Origin: JBIKWM01 sp044356305
GTDB lineage: Bacteria; Bacteroidota; Bacteroidia; UBA10329
DNA length: 52,848 nucleotides
Assembly (NCBI GenBank): GCA_044356305.1
Contig: JBIKWM010000023.1
Coordinates: 1 to 52,848, forward strand
Direction: 5' to 3'
Part shown: one piece after another, positions 33,263 to 42,180 of the stretch
Numbering within the stretch: position 1 is the stretch's first letter
Layout of the letters: every line of letters begins with the position of its first letter
The notes under the pieces: generated by a model
What the model saw: the letters and a program-made list of their open reading frames with translations, nothing else
The model's database searches: none
Told to the model about the DNA's origin: nothing
Program-made: the position numbers and the translations under genes

Positions 33263-33552
33263 TGGCCATGTCCGTCATGTTCAGTTATGAGGCTGAGAAG
33301 GCCCTTTTCGAGATCGGTACCTGGGTCGAGGAGCGCAACACCGCTGGTGCCGGCATCCGATTCATTGACCGGTTCATTGATAGGATCGAGGCATTTGCTG
33401 TTCATGGTGCTACATATTCCATCTGCAACCACCTGACCCTCGCGCAAAAAGGACTGAGATGTGTGCAGATCGATGATTGGGTGGTCGCGTTCCACCAGAC
33501 TAAGGAGCGATTCGATGTGCGCTACATCATTCACGCCTCTGGCTTGAGCTGA
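33262..33552 (+). CDS. RelE/ParE superfamily toxin
   Basis: 96 residues with the RelE/ParE fold pattern: VMFSYEAEKALFEIGTWVEERN...FIDRFIDRIEAF, and C-terminal strands RCVQIDDWVVAFHQTKERFDVRYIIHAS. It could be a gyrase poison (ParE-like) or an mRNA interferase (RelE-like). The stop is only three bases from the mnmE stop on the other strand, so the cassette abuts the mnmE end exactly. Confidence 0.85.
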   Translation: MAMSVMFSYEAEKALFEIGTWVEERNTAGAGIRFIDRFIDRIEAFAVHGATYSICNHLTLAQKGLRCVQIDDWVVAFHQTKERFDVRYIIHASGLS

Positions 33553-33579
33553 GCCTCACTTCCCGATACAGAAGCGTGA
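33553..33579. repeat. 27-bp direct repeat at the mnmE 3' end (attachment-like site)
   Basis: Identical to 32820-32846. On the mnmE strand it contains TTCTGTATCGGGAAGTGA, the codons for the invariant F-C-I-G-K-stop. This is the part of mnmE/trmE where SGI1-family islands integrate in gammaproteobacteria. Here the two copies flank a 706-bp toxin-antitoxin cassette. No integrase gene is present. Confidence 0.85.
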
Positions 33580-34938
33580 GAAGATGGACCCCAACAGGTC
33601 CTCGGTGGTCACCTCTCCGGTGATCTCACCGATGTGTTCGAGCACCCTGCGCAGGTCGTGGGTGACAAACTCGCCCGACACGCCCGAGGCCAGCCCTTGG
33701 CGCGCGGCCTGCAGGTGCTGATGTGCCTTTTCGAGGGCCTCGTAGTGACGCAGGTTGCTCAACGTGACCGACCCTGTGCCTATGTTGGCGCTGTTCACGG
33801 CCTTGCGCACCATGGCCAGGCGCAGGTGGTCAATGCCGTCAAGGTTCTTGGCTGAGATGCGGATAACATCTGTTGACTTATCGGCCCCGACATCCATCAG
33901 GTCCGATTTATTGGCCACCGCAAGGATGTTCGGGTTGATGGCCGTGAGTTCACGCAGGTCGTGCCCCACCTCATCTGGCGTGGTGGTGCCTGGGTCGTAG
34001 AGGTAGATCACCAGGGTGCCCTTGCCCATCTGCACGTACGAGCGTTCTATGCCCGCCTGCTCCACCAGGTCGTCAGACTGGCGTAGGCCGGCCGTGTCCA
34101 TGATGCGGAAGGGGATGCCGTCTATCACCAGCTGGTCCTCTATCACATCGCGTGTGGTGCCTGCAATGGGGCTTACAATGGCGCGGTCCTCATTCAGCAG
34201 GGCATTGAGCAGGGTCGATTTGCCCGCGTTGGGTCTCCCGGCTATCACAATGGGTATTCCGCTCTTTATCGCGTTGCCGTCCCTGAAGGAGGCCATGAGG
34301 CCACCTATGCGCATATCGGCCGAATCGAGCAGGCTCAGGAGGCGGCTGCGGTCGGCAAATTCCACATCCTCCTCGCTGAAGTCGAGCTCGAGTTCGAGCA
34401 GTGCCACAAAGTCGATGAGCTGTTGGCGCAGTTCGCTCAGGGCCTGTACATATCCGCCCCGCATCTGGCTCATGGCCACGCGGTGCTGGGCAGCGGTCTC
34501 CGATGCTATGAGGTCGGCCACGGCCTCGGCCTGCACCAGGTTGAGCCGCCCGTTCATAAAGGCGCGCTGCGTGAACTCGCCCGGTCGGGCCAGCCGCGCC
34601 CCGTGGCCTATGAAGGCGGTCATGAGCCGTTGGCGCACATACTCGCTGCCGTGGCACGACACCTCTACCACATCCTCGCCAGTGTACGACCGTGGGCCGC
34701 GGAACACGGTGGTCAGCACCTCATCGATCACCTCATCACCCTCGTGCATCTCCCCGAAATGGACCGTGTGGCTCTTCGACTCGGTCAGTCGCTTTTTTCC
34801 CTTGGGGACAAAAAGCCCGTCAGCGATGCCTATGGCCGATGGCCCCGAGAGCCTGATCACGGCCAGGGCGCCCGGTCCCTGCGGGGTGGCAAGCGCCACA
34901 ATGGTATCGTCAGCAAAGTGCTGTGCCGCCAGTGCCAT
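33556..34938 (-). CDS. mnmE: tRNA uridine-5-carboxymethylaminomethyl modification GTPase MnmE
   Basis: 460 residues. Order: N-terminal folate-binding domain (DTIVALATPQGPGALAVIRLSG), helical domain, G domain with P-loop GRPNAGKSTLLNALL, switch region DTAGLR and NKSD, and the C-terminal RFCIGK with the essential Cys. With MnmG it modifies the wobble uridine of tRNAs. The ATG follows a TACCTTCG box by 4 bases. The gene is intact although its 3' end has been copied downstream. It is divergent from sucD. Confidence 0.97.
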   Translation of the reverse strand: MALAAQHFADDTIVALATPQGPGALAVIRLSGPSAIGIADGLFVPKGKKRLTESKSHTVHFGEMHEGDEVIDEVLTTVFRGPRSYTGEDVVEVSCHGSEYVRQRLMTAFIGHGARLARPGEFTQRAFMNGRLNLVQAEAVADLIASETAAQHRVAMSQMRGGYVQALSELRQQLIDFVALLELELDFSEEDVEFADRSRLLSLLDSADMRIGGLMASFRDGNAIKSGIPIVIAGRPNAGKSTLLNALLNEDRAIVSPIAGTTRDVIEDQLVIDGIPFRIMDTAGLRQSDDLVEQAGIERSYVQMGKGTLVIYLYDPGTTTPDEVGHDLRELTAINPNILAVANKSDLMDVGADKSTDVIRISAKNLDGIDHLRLAMVRKAVNSANIGTGSVTLSNLRHYEALEKAHQHLQAARQGLASGVSGEFVTHDLRRVLEHIGEITGEVTTEDLLGSIFSRFCIGK

Positions 34939-34942
34939 GCCG

Positions 34943-34950
34943 CGAAGGTA
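34943..34950 (-). promoter_or_regulatory. -7 element TACCTTCG for mnmE
   Basis: One mismatch to TAnnTTTG, ending 4 bases before ATG 34938. The mRNA is probably nearly leaderless. Confidence 0.5.
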
Positions 34951-34968
34951 GACCCCTGAGGCCCGCCC

Positions 34969-35000
34969 TTGTGTCCAATGCCAGTGTAAGGTTACTTTTG
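34969..35000 (+). promoter_or_regulatory. -33/-7 promoter of sucD
   Basis: TTG at 34969-34971 and TACTTTTG at 34993-35000, 21 bases apart, match the Bacteroidota TTG/TAnnTTTG promoter. The leader is about 35 bases. Confidence 0.6.
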
Positions 35001-35041
35001 CCGCCCCTTCTGAATTTACCGAAGGTCAGAACATACAGAGA

Positions 35042-35926
35042 ATGAGCGTACTTGTGAACAAGGACAGCCGCGTGATCGTGCAAGGATTCACAGGCAGCGA
35101 GGGCACCTTCCATGCCGGACAGATGATCGAGTACGGCACCAATGTGGTGGGCGGTGTGACCCCCGGCAAGGGCGGCACCGAGCACCTCGGCAAGCCGGTG
35201 TTCAACACCGTTTCTGAGGCGGTGCAGAAGGCCGGAGCCAATGTGAGCATCATCTTCGTTCCACCGGCTTTCGCGGCCGATGCCATCATGGAGGCGGCCG
35301 AGGCAGGCATCGCCCTCATAGTCACCATCACTGAGGGCATTCCTGTGGCCGACATGGTGAAGGTGAAAGAATATCTGAAAGGGCGCAACGTGCGCCTCAT
35401 CGGGCCCAACTGCCCCGGTGTCATCACCCCGGGCGAGGCAAAGGTGGGCATCATGCCGGGCTTTGTTTTCCTCAAGGGTCGTGTGGGCATAGTCTCCAAA
35501 TCGGGCACCTTGACCTACGAGGCGGCCGACCAGGTGGCCAAGGCCGGGCTGGGCGTGAGCACGGCCATCGGCATTGGTGGCGACCCCATCATCGGCACAA
35601 CCACCCGCGAGGCCGTGGAGCTGTTCATGAACGACCCCGACACCGATGCCATTGTGATGATCGGTGAGATAGGTGGGACCCTCGAGGCCGATGCCGCCCG
35701 CTACATCAAGAGCACGGGCAACAAAAAGCCTGTGGTGGGATTCATAGCTGGACAGACCGCACCCAAGGGCCGTACCATGGGTCACGCAGGCGCCATTGTG
35801 GGTGGGGCCGAGGATACTGCTCAGGCCAAAATGGCCATCATGCGCGAGTGCGGTCTCACCGTTGTTGACAGCCCTGCCGAGATTGGCACTACCATGGCCC
35901 GTGTGCTGGGCAAGGTGGTGGCGTGA
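35042..35926 (+). CDS. sucD: Succinate-CoA ligase alpha subunit
   Basis: 294 residues, standard length. It has the CoA-binding Rossmann domain (IVQGFTGSEGTFHAGQMIEYGTNVVGGVTPGKGG), GPNCPGVITPGE, and the phosphohistidine His248 in RTMGHAGAIV. It catalyses the substrate-level phosphorylation step of the TCA cycle with SucC. No sucC is in the window, a separation seen in many Bacteroidota. A strong terminator follows. Confidence 0.97.
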   Translation: MSVLVNKDSRVIVQGFTGSEGTFHAGQMIEYGTNVVGGVTPGKGGTEHLGKPVFNTVSEAVQKAGANVSIIFVPPAFAADAIMEAAEAGIALIVTITEGIPVADMVKVKEYLKGRNVRLIGPNCPGVITPGEAKVGIMPGFVFLKGRVGIVSKSGTLTYEAADQVAKAGLGVSTAIGIGGDPIIGTTTREAVELFMNDPDTDAIVMIGEIGGTLEADAARYIKSTGNKKPVVGFIAGQTAPKGRTMGHAGAIVGGAEDTAQAKMAIMRECGLTVVDSPAEIGTTMARVLGKVVA

Positions 35927-35948
35927 CGTTTCATTTGGGAATCACAGG

Positions 35949-35979
35949 ACGCCCGTGGCCCAAGGCCATGGGCGTTTTT
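35949..35979 (+). terminator. Rho-independent terminator of sucD
   Basis: ACGCCCGTGG (35949-35958) pairs with CCATGGGCGT (35966-35975) and is followed by TTTT. It sits three bases before the end of the convergent SpoIIE-type gene. Confidence 0.85.
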
Positions 35980-35981
35980 AT

Positions 35982-38054
35982 TCATATCCTCACCCCGAGC
36001 ACCGTCACGTCATCGGTCTGGTCGCGGTGGCCGCGCCATTCGATGAGCTGGGCCGTCAGGGTCTCGGCCTGGGCCTTCATGGGCAGGATGGACGTATCTA
36101 CAAGTAATTTCCTGAATCGCACACTCCCGAATTTCTTGTCCGTTTCGCCCCCGAACTGGTCAGCGAATCCATCGCTGTAGAGGAATATCCGGTCGTTGTG
36201 CTGCAGCATGATGCGGTGGTTGCTGAAGGGCTTGCGCCCCTCCTGCATGCCCACCGGCTGCCGGTCAGCCTTGAACAGGATCTCCTGTCCGTTGCGTACA
36301 ATGAGCAGGGGGTTGTACGCCCCGGCATATTCAAGGATCATGGTGGCAGGGTCGTAGCTGCATAGGGCCATGTCCATGCCGTCTTTCACCGTGAGGCCCT
36401 CATCGCGGTTGAGTGTCTCAGTCAACACAGCGCTCAGGCGCTCGAGTATCTCGGCCGGTTGGGTGAGCCGCAGGTCGCGCACCACCCGGTTCAGGCCATT
36501 GTGCCCCACCATGCTCACAAAGGCCCCTGGCACCCCGTGTCCGGTGCAGTCAACCACCGCGAAATAGACGCGCCCATCCACCTCATCGGCCCAATAGAAA
36601 TCGCCCGATACGATGTCGCGGGGCATGAACAGGATGAAAGGGTCGGGCAGCAGTTTGCGCAGAGCCCCGTCAGATGCTAGCACGGCCGTCTGCAGGTTCT
36701 TGGCATATCGGATGCTGTCGGTTATCTCCAGTTTCTGTTGCTCTATCTCGCGGTTGCGTGTCTCCAGCAGCACATTGCTCCTTTGTTTGCCCCGGTATGC
36801 CCCGTATGCCATGAACGCCATGATGCTGAGCAACAGGGTCACCACCGTAGCCGCAGCCAGAAAGTACTCGCGCCTGCGCAGTCTCAGCGCGTTTATCTCG
36901 GCCTCGCTGTTCAGTTTGTTAATCTCAGCATCCTTCTGCAGGGTGCGGTAGCGCGTGTCCATCTCGGCCATCTTGCTGTGCAGGTCGGCTGTGGCCACGG
37001 AGTCGCGCATCTTGGTCAGTTCTGAGAAAAGGTCATCGGCCCGGCTCTGGTCACCGGTGGCCAGCAGGCAGCGGGCAAGCAGTTCCTTGGCCTCCATCTC
37101 GTAGTTGCGCAGACCGAGCCGCTCCGTGAGGGCAACGGCCGTGTCGAGCAATGGCCTTGCCATGCCGAACTGCCCTATCTCGTAATGCAGGGAACCGAGC
37201 ATGAGCGAGGCGATGGCGGTGCCTTTGCGGTCGTTTATCTCGCGTCTTATCCGCAGCGACTCGTTCATGTGCCACTGTGCTTCCTTCATCCGTTTGCCCA
37301 ACCGGTAGGCATCGCCCAGATTGACATGCGATGTGGCTATGCCGAACGGACTGCCCACGGCCTGATAATATTTGAGCGAAAGCTCCGAGTAGCCGATGGC
37401 CTGGGTGGTATCGCCCAATTTCATGGAAATGAGGCCGAGGTTTCCGCACTGTTTCGCCAACCCTTCCTTGTCGTCCAGTTTCAGGTATAGGTCGAGCGAC
37501 TTCTGATAGTATTCCCTTGCCTTTTTCGTGTCGTTGAAATAGTACACATTGCCGATGTTGTTCAGCACGCCCGCGCTCAGCTGGGTGTCCTTCTCGGCCA
37601 GGTAAAGGTCATAGGACCTGAAGTACTCGGTCAGGGCGCTGTCATAGCGGGCCAAGTGGTAATAGGCATTGCCCAGATTGCGGCATATGCCGGCCTCAGT
37701 GAAGGGCGACACACCACCTTTCAGCACATCCAGTGCCTGACGGTAAAGGGCGATGCTCTCCTGCTCGCGGCCCAGTCGGCCAGTGGCCGTGGCCTTGTGG
37801 CTAAAACCCAATGCCCGCTCCTTCTTCAGGGCACCGCCCTCCGTCTCGGCCAGGGCCCTGTCGGCCCATTTTAGGCTGCTGTCGGGGCTGATGTCGATAT
37901 AACCGCTGCTCAGCCTCACCATAAGCTGCGCCCGTGTGGCCTTGTCCTTCTCGTTGCGTAGCAATGCGGTCAGGCTATCGAGCTGTGCCTGGGTCTGGGC
38001 CCACGATAGGGCCGGGAAGAACAGGACCCATATAAAGGAAAGGAAGCACCTCAT
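35982..38054 (-). CDS. TPR-membrane-SpoIIE (PP2C) serine phosphatase
   Basis: About 690 residues. Order: signal peptide (MRCFLSFIWVLFFPALSWAQ), seven or eight TPR units (~25-350, for example ALTEYFRSYDLYLAEKD and GLISMKLGDTTQAIGYSELSL), a coiled coil, one membrane segment (YFLAAATVVTLLLSIMAFMAYGAY), then a SpoIIE/PP2C domain (MPRDIVSGDFYWADEVDGRVYFAVVDCTGHGVPGAFVSM..., YSDGFADQFGG). It is a common Bacteroidota architecture: periplasmic TPR sensing linked to a cytosolic phosphatase that may act on anti-sigma-antagonist proteins. ATG 38054 begins the signal peptide and follows TACCTTAG by 8 bases. Confidence 0.9.
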   Translation of the reverse strand: MRCFLSFIWVLFFPALSWAQTQAQLDSLTALLRNEKDKATRAQLMVRLSSGYIDISPDSSLKWADRALAETEGGALKKERALGFSHKATATGRLGREQESIALYRQALDVLKGGVSPFTEAGICRNLGNAYYHLARYDSALTEYFRSYDLYLAEKDTQLSAGVLNNIGNVYYFNDTKKAREYYQKSLDLYLKLDDKEGLAKQCGNLGLISMKLGDTTQAIGYSELSLKYYQAVGSPFGIATSHVNLGDAYRLGKRMKEAQWHMNESLRIRREINDRKGTAIASLMLGSLHYEIGQFGMARPLLDTAVALTERLGLRNYEMEAKELLARCLLATGDQSRADDLFSELTKMRDSVATADLHSKMAEMDTRYRTLQKDAEINKLNSEAEINALRLRRREYFLAAATVVTLLLSIMAFMAYGAYRGKQRSNVLLETRNREIEQQKLEITDSIRYAKNLQTAVLASDGALRKLLPDPFILFMPRDIVSGDFYWADEVDGRVYFAVVDCTGHGVPGAFVSMVGHNGLNRVVRDLRLTQPAEILERLSAVLTETLNRDEGLTVKDGMDMALCSYDPATMILEYAGAYNPLLIVRNGQEILFKADRQPVGMQEGRKPFSNHRIMLQHNDRIFLYSDGFADQFGGETDKKFGSVRFRKLLVDTSILPMKAQAETLTAQLIEWRGHRDQTDDVTVLGVRI

Positions 38055-38062
38055 CGTTCGCG

Positions 38063-38070
38063 CTAAGGTA
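38063..38070 (-). promoter_or_regulatory. -7 element TACCTTAG for the SpoIIE-type gene
   Basis: One mismatch to TAnnTTTG, 8 bases before ATG 38054. Confidence 0.45.
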
Positions 38071-38122
38071 GGATTCGAGCAATAGGGTCGAAGCGGCATG
38101 GTCCCGCAATGATATGTGATGC

Positions 38123-38130
38123 CATCTTTG
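38123..38130 (+). promoter_or_regulatory. -7 element CATCTTTG for the TonB-dependent receptor
   Basis: One mismatch to TAnnTTTG, 16 bases before ATG 38147. Confidence 0.45.
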
Positions 38131-38146
38131 CCCGAAACACAGCGCC

Positions 38147-40525
38147 ATGCGGTCATTGCTCGTTGTAATCTGCCTTGGTCTTCTGCCCTTCGTTTCCTTA
38201 GCCCAAAGCACCCAGACCATCAAGGGTACCGTACTCGATGCCGAGAGCAGGCAGCCGCTCATTGGCGCATCGGTGTTTGTGGAGGTGCCCGAGATGAAAG
38301 GCACGGTGACCGATGAGAACGGCAAGTTCAAACTGACCGATGTGGCCATAGGCCGCGTGGAGGTGAAATGCACCTTCATCGGCTACGAGCCGTGGAGCAG
38401 CGGCATCATCACCCTCAATTCGGGCAAGGAGGCCGTGGTGCAGATAGAGATGCAGACGGCCTTCACCCAACAGGCTGAGGTGACCGTGGTGGCCAGCAAG
38501 GACGGTGAGACGCGCAACGAGATGATGACCATGAGCTCAAGGTCGTTCTCCATCACCGAGGCCAACCGTATGGCCGGCAGCATTGGCGACCCGGGCCGTG
38601 TTGCGCTCAACTTTCCGGGCGTTACGGCTGCGCAGGACAACGACAACGATGTGATTGTGCGGGGCAACTCGGCCGCGGGCATTTTGTGGCGCCTAGAGGG
38701 AATTGATGTGCCCAACCTGAACCACTTCTCGCGCCCGGGCTCATCGGGCGGAGGCATCACGGCCCTGTCGCCTTACGTGATGGGCAACACCGATTTCAGC
38801 ACCGGGGCGTTCCCGGCCGGATTCGGCAATGCCATCTCGGGCGTGTTCGACATCAGTTTCCGCAAGGGCAATACCGAGCGGCATGAGCTCACCTTTTTGG
38901 CCGGGCTGTTGGGCCTCAACTTCGGGGCCGAGGGGCCCATGAGCAAGACCGACAACGGCAGCAGCTACCTGTTCAACTACCGATACTCCACGCTCGGCAT
39001 TCTCAATGCCATGGGGCTTTACATTGTGGACGAGAACACCAACAACACCTACCAGGACCTGAGTTTCAACATTCAGCTTCCGACAAAAGGGAAAGCGCGG
39101 TTCAGCATTTTCGGCATCGGTGGGTTGAGCGATGAGAACACCAAATTCGTGCTCGACACCTCGAAATGGGAGAAATACACCGACCGCCTGCGCACCCAGT
39201 TCTTCACCGACCTGGCCGTGCTGGGCGTGAGCTGGACGCAGTCCATCAACGACAACTCGTATGTGAAGACCGTGCTGGCCGGCACCTACAACGATGTGCG
39301 CGAGCAGGACGACACCCTCGACTTCAACCTGAATTTCCACACCATCCGTCAGACACGCTTCTCCAACAAGCGCATCGCCCTGCACAGCTTCTACAACCGC
39401 AGGTTCAGCAGTCAGCTCGCGCTGCGCACGGGCATCACCGTGGAGAACATATTTTATTTGTTCAACGAATCGAAACACATCGACTCGGTAGGCACCACCG
39501 TGAACATGATTGATGGCGAGGGCTACACTGCTACGCTGCAACCCTACGCCCAATTGAAATGGCGGCCACTGGCCCGGACCACAGTCACAGGCGGGGTGCA
39601 CGGGCTGTTCCTTTTCCTGAACAACACCTGGAGCATAGAGCCGCGCTTGGCCATTGCACAGGATCTGGGCAAGGGCCACCGCCTCAGCTTCGGCTACGGG
39701 CTGCATGGGCAATACCTGCCGCTGGGGTCGTACTTCACGCGCTTCACAATGCCCGATGGTTCCACGCGCTTCACCAACCGCAACCTGAGCATGGTGCGGA
39801 GCCACCACTTGGTGCTGGGTTATGAGGTCAACTTCCTCAAACATTACCGGTTCAAGACCGAGGCGTATTTCCAGTACCTCTTCGGCCTGCCCGTGAGTGC
39901 CGACCCCAGCCGCACCTTCATGCTGCTCAACGAACGCAGCGGTTACGCCAAGGACAGCCTGGTGAGCCAAGGCACAGGCATGAACTACGGCCTCGACATG
40001 ACCATGGAGCGGAGGTACGCCACCAACTGGTTCGTTTTGCTCAATGGGTCGGTTTTCCGCAGCACCTACACCCCGCTGAACGGACAGACCTACTCGGGGG
40101 CCTATGACAGCCGCTTTGTGGTGAGCATGACGGGCGGGTACGAGTTCCGGTTCAAGAAAAGCGCGCTGGAGCTGGGCTTCCGGGTGCAGTACATGGGCGG
40201 GTTCCGGTACACGCCCATCGATGAGGCGCGGAGTGCCAATGCGCGTGAGGCCATCGGCACCGATTCATTGGCCTACACGCAGACCTTCCCGGATTACTTC
40301 CGGCCCGACCTGCGTATCGCCTTCCGCCAGAACAAACCGAAGTACGCGTGGACACTCTCGTTGGACCTCGGGAACATCATCGATCACAAGAACATCCTCC
40401 GGCACTTCTATGACCGCGACACGGGAAAGCTGAGCTACCGCTACCAGATGGGTTTTGTGCCGCTGCTGGCCTTTAGAGTTGACTTCTTTGCGGGGAAGGG
40501 GAAGAAGGAGGCAGGCGGGAATTGA
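38147..40525 (+). CDS. TonB-dependent receptor with carboxypeptidase-like N-terminal domain
   Basis: 792 residues. Order: signal peptide (MRSLLVVICLGLLPFVSLAQ); CarbopepD_reg-like domain (QTIKGTVLDAESRQPLIGASVFV...GTVTDENGKFKLTDV, ~22-105); plug with NDVIVRGNSAAGILWRLEGIDVPNLNHF; and a large barrel. The C-terminus reads LRIAFRQNKPKYAWTLSLDL...GFVPLLAFRVDFFAGKGKKEAGGN. Substrate is unknown. The last ~200 bases are repeated three times downstream, each time after an accessory module. The native end here (KKEAGGN) differs from those of the copies (GRS, GKK, GKGKVEK), so the current tail may itself be an exchanged one. Confidence 0.9.
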   Translation: MRSLLVVICLGLLPFVSLAQSTQTIKGTVLDAESRQPLIGASVFVEVPEMKGTVTDENGKFKLTDVAIGRVEVKCTFIGYEPWSSGIITLNSGKEAVVQIEMQTAFTQQAEVTVVASKDGETRNEMMTMSSRSFSITEANRMAGSIGDPGRVALNFPGVTAAQDNDNDVIVRGNSAAGILWRLEGIDVPNLNHFSRPGSSGGGITALSPYVMGNTDFSTGAFPAGFGNAISGVFDISFRKGNTERHELTFLAGLLGLNFGAEGPMSKTDNGSSYLFNYRYSTLGILNAMGLYIVDENTNNTYQDLSFNIQLPTKGKARFSIFGIGGLSDENTKFVLDTSKWEKYTDRLRTQFFTDLAVLGVSWTQSINDNSYVKTVLAGTYNDVREQDDTLDFNLNFHTIRQTRFSNKRIALHSFYNRRFSSQLALRTGITVENIFYLFNESKHIDSVGTTVNMIDGEGYTATLQPYAQLKWRPLARTTVTGGVHGLFLFLNNTWSIEPRLAIAQDLGKGHRLSFGYGLHGQYLPLGSYFTRFTMPDGSTRFTNRNLSMVRSHHLVLGYEVNFLKHYRFKTEAYFQYLFGLPVSADPSRTFMLLNERSGYAKDSLVSQGTGMNYGLDMTMERRYATNWFVLLNGSVFRSTYTPLNGQTYSGAYDSRFVVSMTGGYEFRFKKSALELGFRVQYMGGFRYTPIDEARSANAREAIGTDSLAYTQTFPDYFRPDLRIAFRQNKPKYAWTLSLDLGNIIDHKNILRHFYDRDTGKLSYRYQMGFVPLLAFRVDFFAGKGKKEAGGN
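40311..40525 (+). repeat. Receptor tail copy A (in the intact gene)
   Basis: Reference copy of the repeated 3' end, beginning TGCGTATCGCCTTCCGCC. Compared by eye over ~185 bases, it differs from copy C at about 9 positions and from copy B at about 14, mostly synonymous. Confidence 0.9.
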
Positions 40526-40542
40526 TTGAGGATTTTCGGTTT

Positions 40543-40550
40543 TACCTTCG
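40543..40550 (+). promoter_or_regulatory. -7 element TACCTTCG of cassette 1
   Basis: Lies 18 bases after the receptor stop and 19 bases before ATG 40570, so cassette 1 has its own promoter. Confidence 0.5.
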
Positions 40551-40569
40551 CACCGGGCACACTGTATAA

Positions 40570-40950
40570 ATGGGAATGATATATACTTCGCTTACTCTCT
40601 CTAACCCAAGTTCCTCCAATTTGGAGCCTATGAATATGACCGCATTGGTCGATACAGGGGTCATGTTCCTGTGCGTGCCGAAGCATGTGGCCATTCAATT
40701 TAAATTGAAGGAATTTGAACAGCGCGAAGTGACCATTGCACATGGCAGCAAACAATTGGTGCCCTACGTTGGGCCGATAAAAGTGGATTTTGAGAACCGG
40801 GTGTGCCTCACAGGTGCCTTGGTGCTTGGCGAAACAGTTCTCTTAGGCGCCATACCCATCGAGGATATGGATCTGGTCATTCAAGCTGCCAAGCTGAAAA
40901 TTACTGTTAACCCAGCCAACCCGAACATTGCTGGTGCAGTGGTGATGTGA
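40570..40950 (+). CDS. Clan AA aspartic protease-like protein (cassette 1)
   Basis: 126 residues. The single DTG motif, Asp28 in MTALVDTGVMFLCVP, and LVLGETVLLGAIPIEDMDL fit the retropepsin-like clan AA fold, in which two subunits would form one active site. No signal peptide or membrane segment is visible, so it is probably cytosolic. Its stop overlaps the next start (ATGA), so the protease and TPR proteins are probably made together. It could be an effector, a processing enzyme or a regulator; no known pair of this kind comes to mind. Confidence 0.8.
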   Translation: MGMIYTSLTLSNPSSSNLEPMNMTALVDTGVMFLCVPKHVAIQFKLKEFEQREVTIAHGSKQLVPYVGPIKVDFENRVCLTGALVLGETVLLGAIPIEDMDLVIQAAKLKITVNPANPNIAGAVVM

Positions 40951-42101
40951 TGGAGGTGATGAAAATTCTGTGGAATTGGCTCAGGTTCGACTTTAAGTAC
41001 AAGAGTCATATTGAAACTAGCGCAAGAAATCAGAGCGAAGTTGTAAAACCTAATTTAAATGATTCTGAATTAGCAGAGCGAGAATTTGGTGAAGGAAATC
41101 AGGTCATGAAATCAGGAGATTACTTTGCCGCCATGCGTTTCTTCGATAGAGCTATAGTATTAAAACCCTGTGCTCTATACTTTAACAACAGAGCGCATGT
41201 CAAATCGCTTATTAATGACTATTCTGGTGCAATATCTGATTACAGCACGGCAATTCAATTGGAGCCAAGTGAAGCGTTATATTGGTATAATCGAGGAACT
41301 GTGCACTGGAATTATAGTGGAAAGAATCTTGCGTGCCCGGACTGGGAGAAATCAAAGCAGTTGGGCTCAAAGAGAGCGGTTGAACTTCTTGAATTGCACT
41401 GCAAACACAAGAATCCAGAACCAATTAAACTGACCCATTCAAAGGCCGAACCCAAATTAAGTTCCCCGAAGAAAACGAAGTTAAAGGACAATAGGAACGG
41501 GAAAGAAATAATAATTCTCAAGAAAGGAATTCAGACCCAAGGAATCAAACGAACGTGGTTCCTGATTGAAAGAACCAATAGCGGTGTGATTCAAAGGGGT
41601 CTTTTGACAATTATTGATGTGAATTACAAGATTCTGTCACAAGAATCAGCAATCACTGAATCTTTGGAGGAATTGGATGAATTTGTAGAATGGCTTTCTA
41701 TCATCCCTGCAATAGACGAAATTAAGGAAAGACGAGCGAAAAATATACCCAGTCCGAAGTCTAAAAACCGCAGCTCAAAAATGGGCTTTGGAATGTACAG
41801 CCGGTATACGATTGGAATTGTGTATGCTTTTGACCCAGAATATATCGAGTGGTGTATTGCTAATCTTGATTCATTTTATGTGAGTGATCTTGAAGAATTG
41901 TTGCAGTTCAAAGTTCAAAAAAACACTAGTGGATATGAAGTCCATAGAGATTATGGAGTGCCTGATTTAAATTACATGATTGATGTTTTTGATTATATTG
42001 AAGAATTGGACAACACAATGAGAAGTTTAAAGGTTGATTATCCCTTTAAACCTGAACTGGTCGAGTTAAATGCAAGAAAAAGAGAAGGTCGGTCCTTTTA
42101 G
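40947..42101 (+). CDS. TPR protein with unknown C-terminal domain (cassette 1)
   Basis: 384 residues. Residues ~38-150 contain about three TPR units (EGNQVMKSGDYFAAMRFFDRAI, ALYFNNRAHVKSLINDYSGAI, ALYWYNRGTVHWNYSGKN). A basic linker (SSPKKTKLKDNRNGKEI) follows, then ~200 residues that match nothing I recognise. The DNA is strikingly A+T-rich relative to the GC-rich neighbours, a sign of horizontal transfer. It overlaps the protease gene by 4 bases. Tail copy B begins 80 bases after its stop. Confidence 0.75.
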   Translation: MMEVMKILWNWLRFDFKYKSHIETSARNQSEVVKPNLNDSELAEREFGEGNQVMKSGDYFAAMRFFDRAIVLKPCALYFNNRAHVKSLINDYSGAISDYSTAIQLEPSEALYWYNRGTVHWNYSGKNLACPDWEKSKQLGSKRAVELLELHCKHKNPEPIKLTHSKAEPKLSSPKKTKLKDNRNGKEIIILKKGIQTQGIKRTWFLIERTNSGVIQRGLLTIIDVNYKILSQESAITESLEELDEFVEWLSIIPAIDEIKERRAKNIPSPKSKNRSSKMGFGMYSRYTIGIVYAFDPEYIEWCIANLDSFYVSDLEELLQFKVQKNTSGYEVHRDYGVPDLNYMIDVFDYIEELDNTMRSLKVDYPFKPELVELNARKREGRSF

Positions 42102-42180
42102 GGTCTAAGTGTTCCAATGCTTTCTACTACCTGCATTTTGCGAGAAATTCGTAACTGCCATTGGACTTCTTCTCTATACC

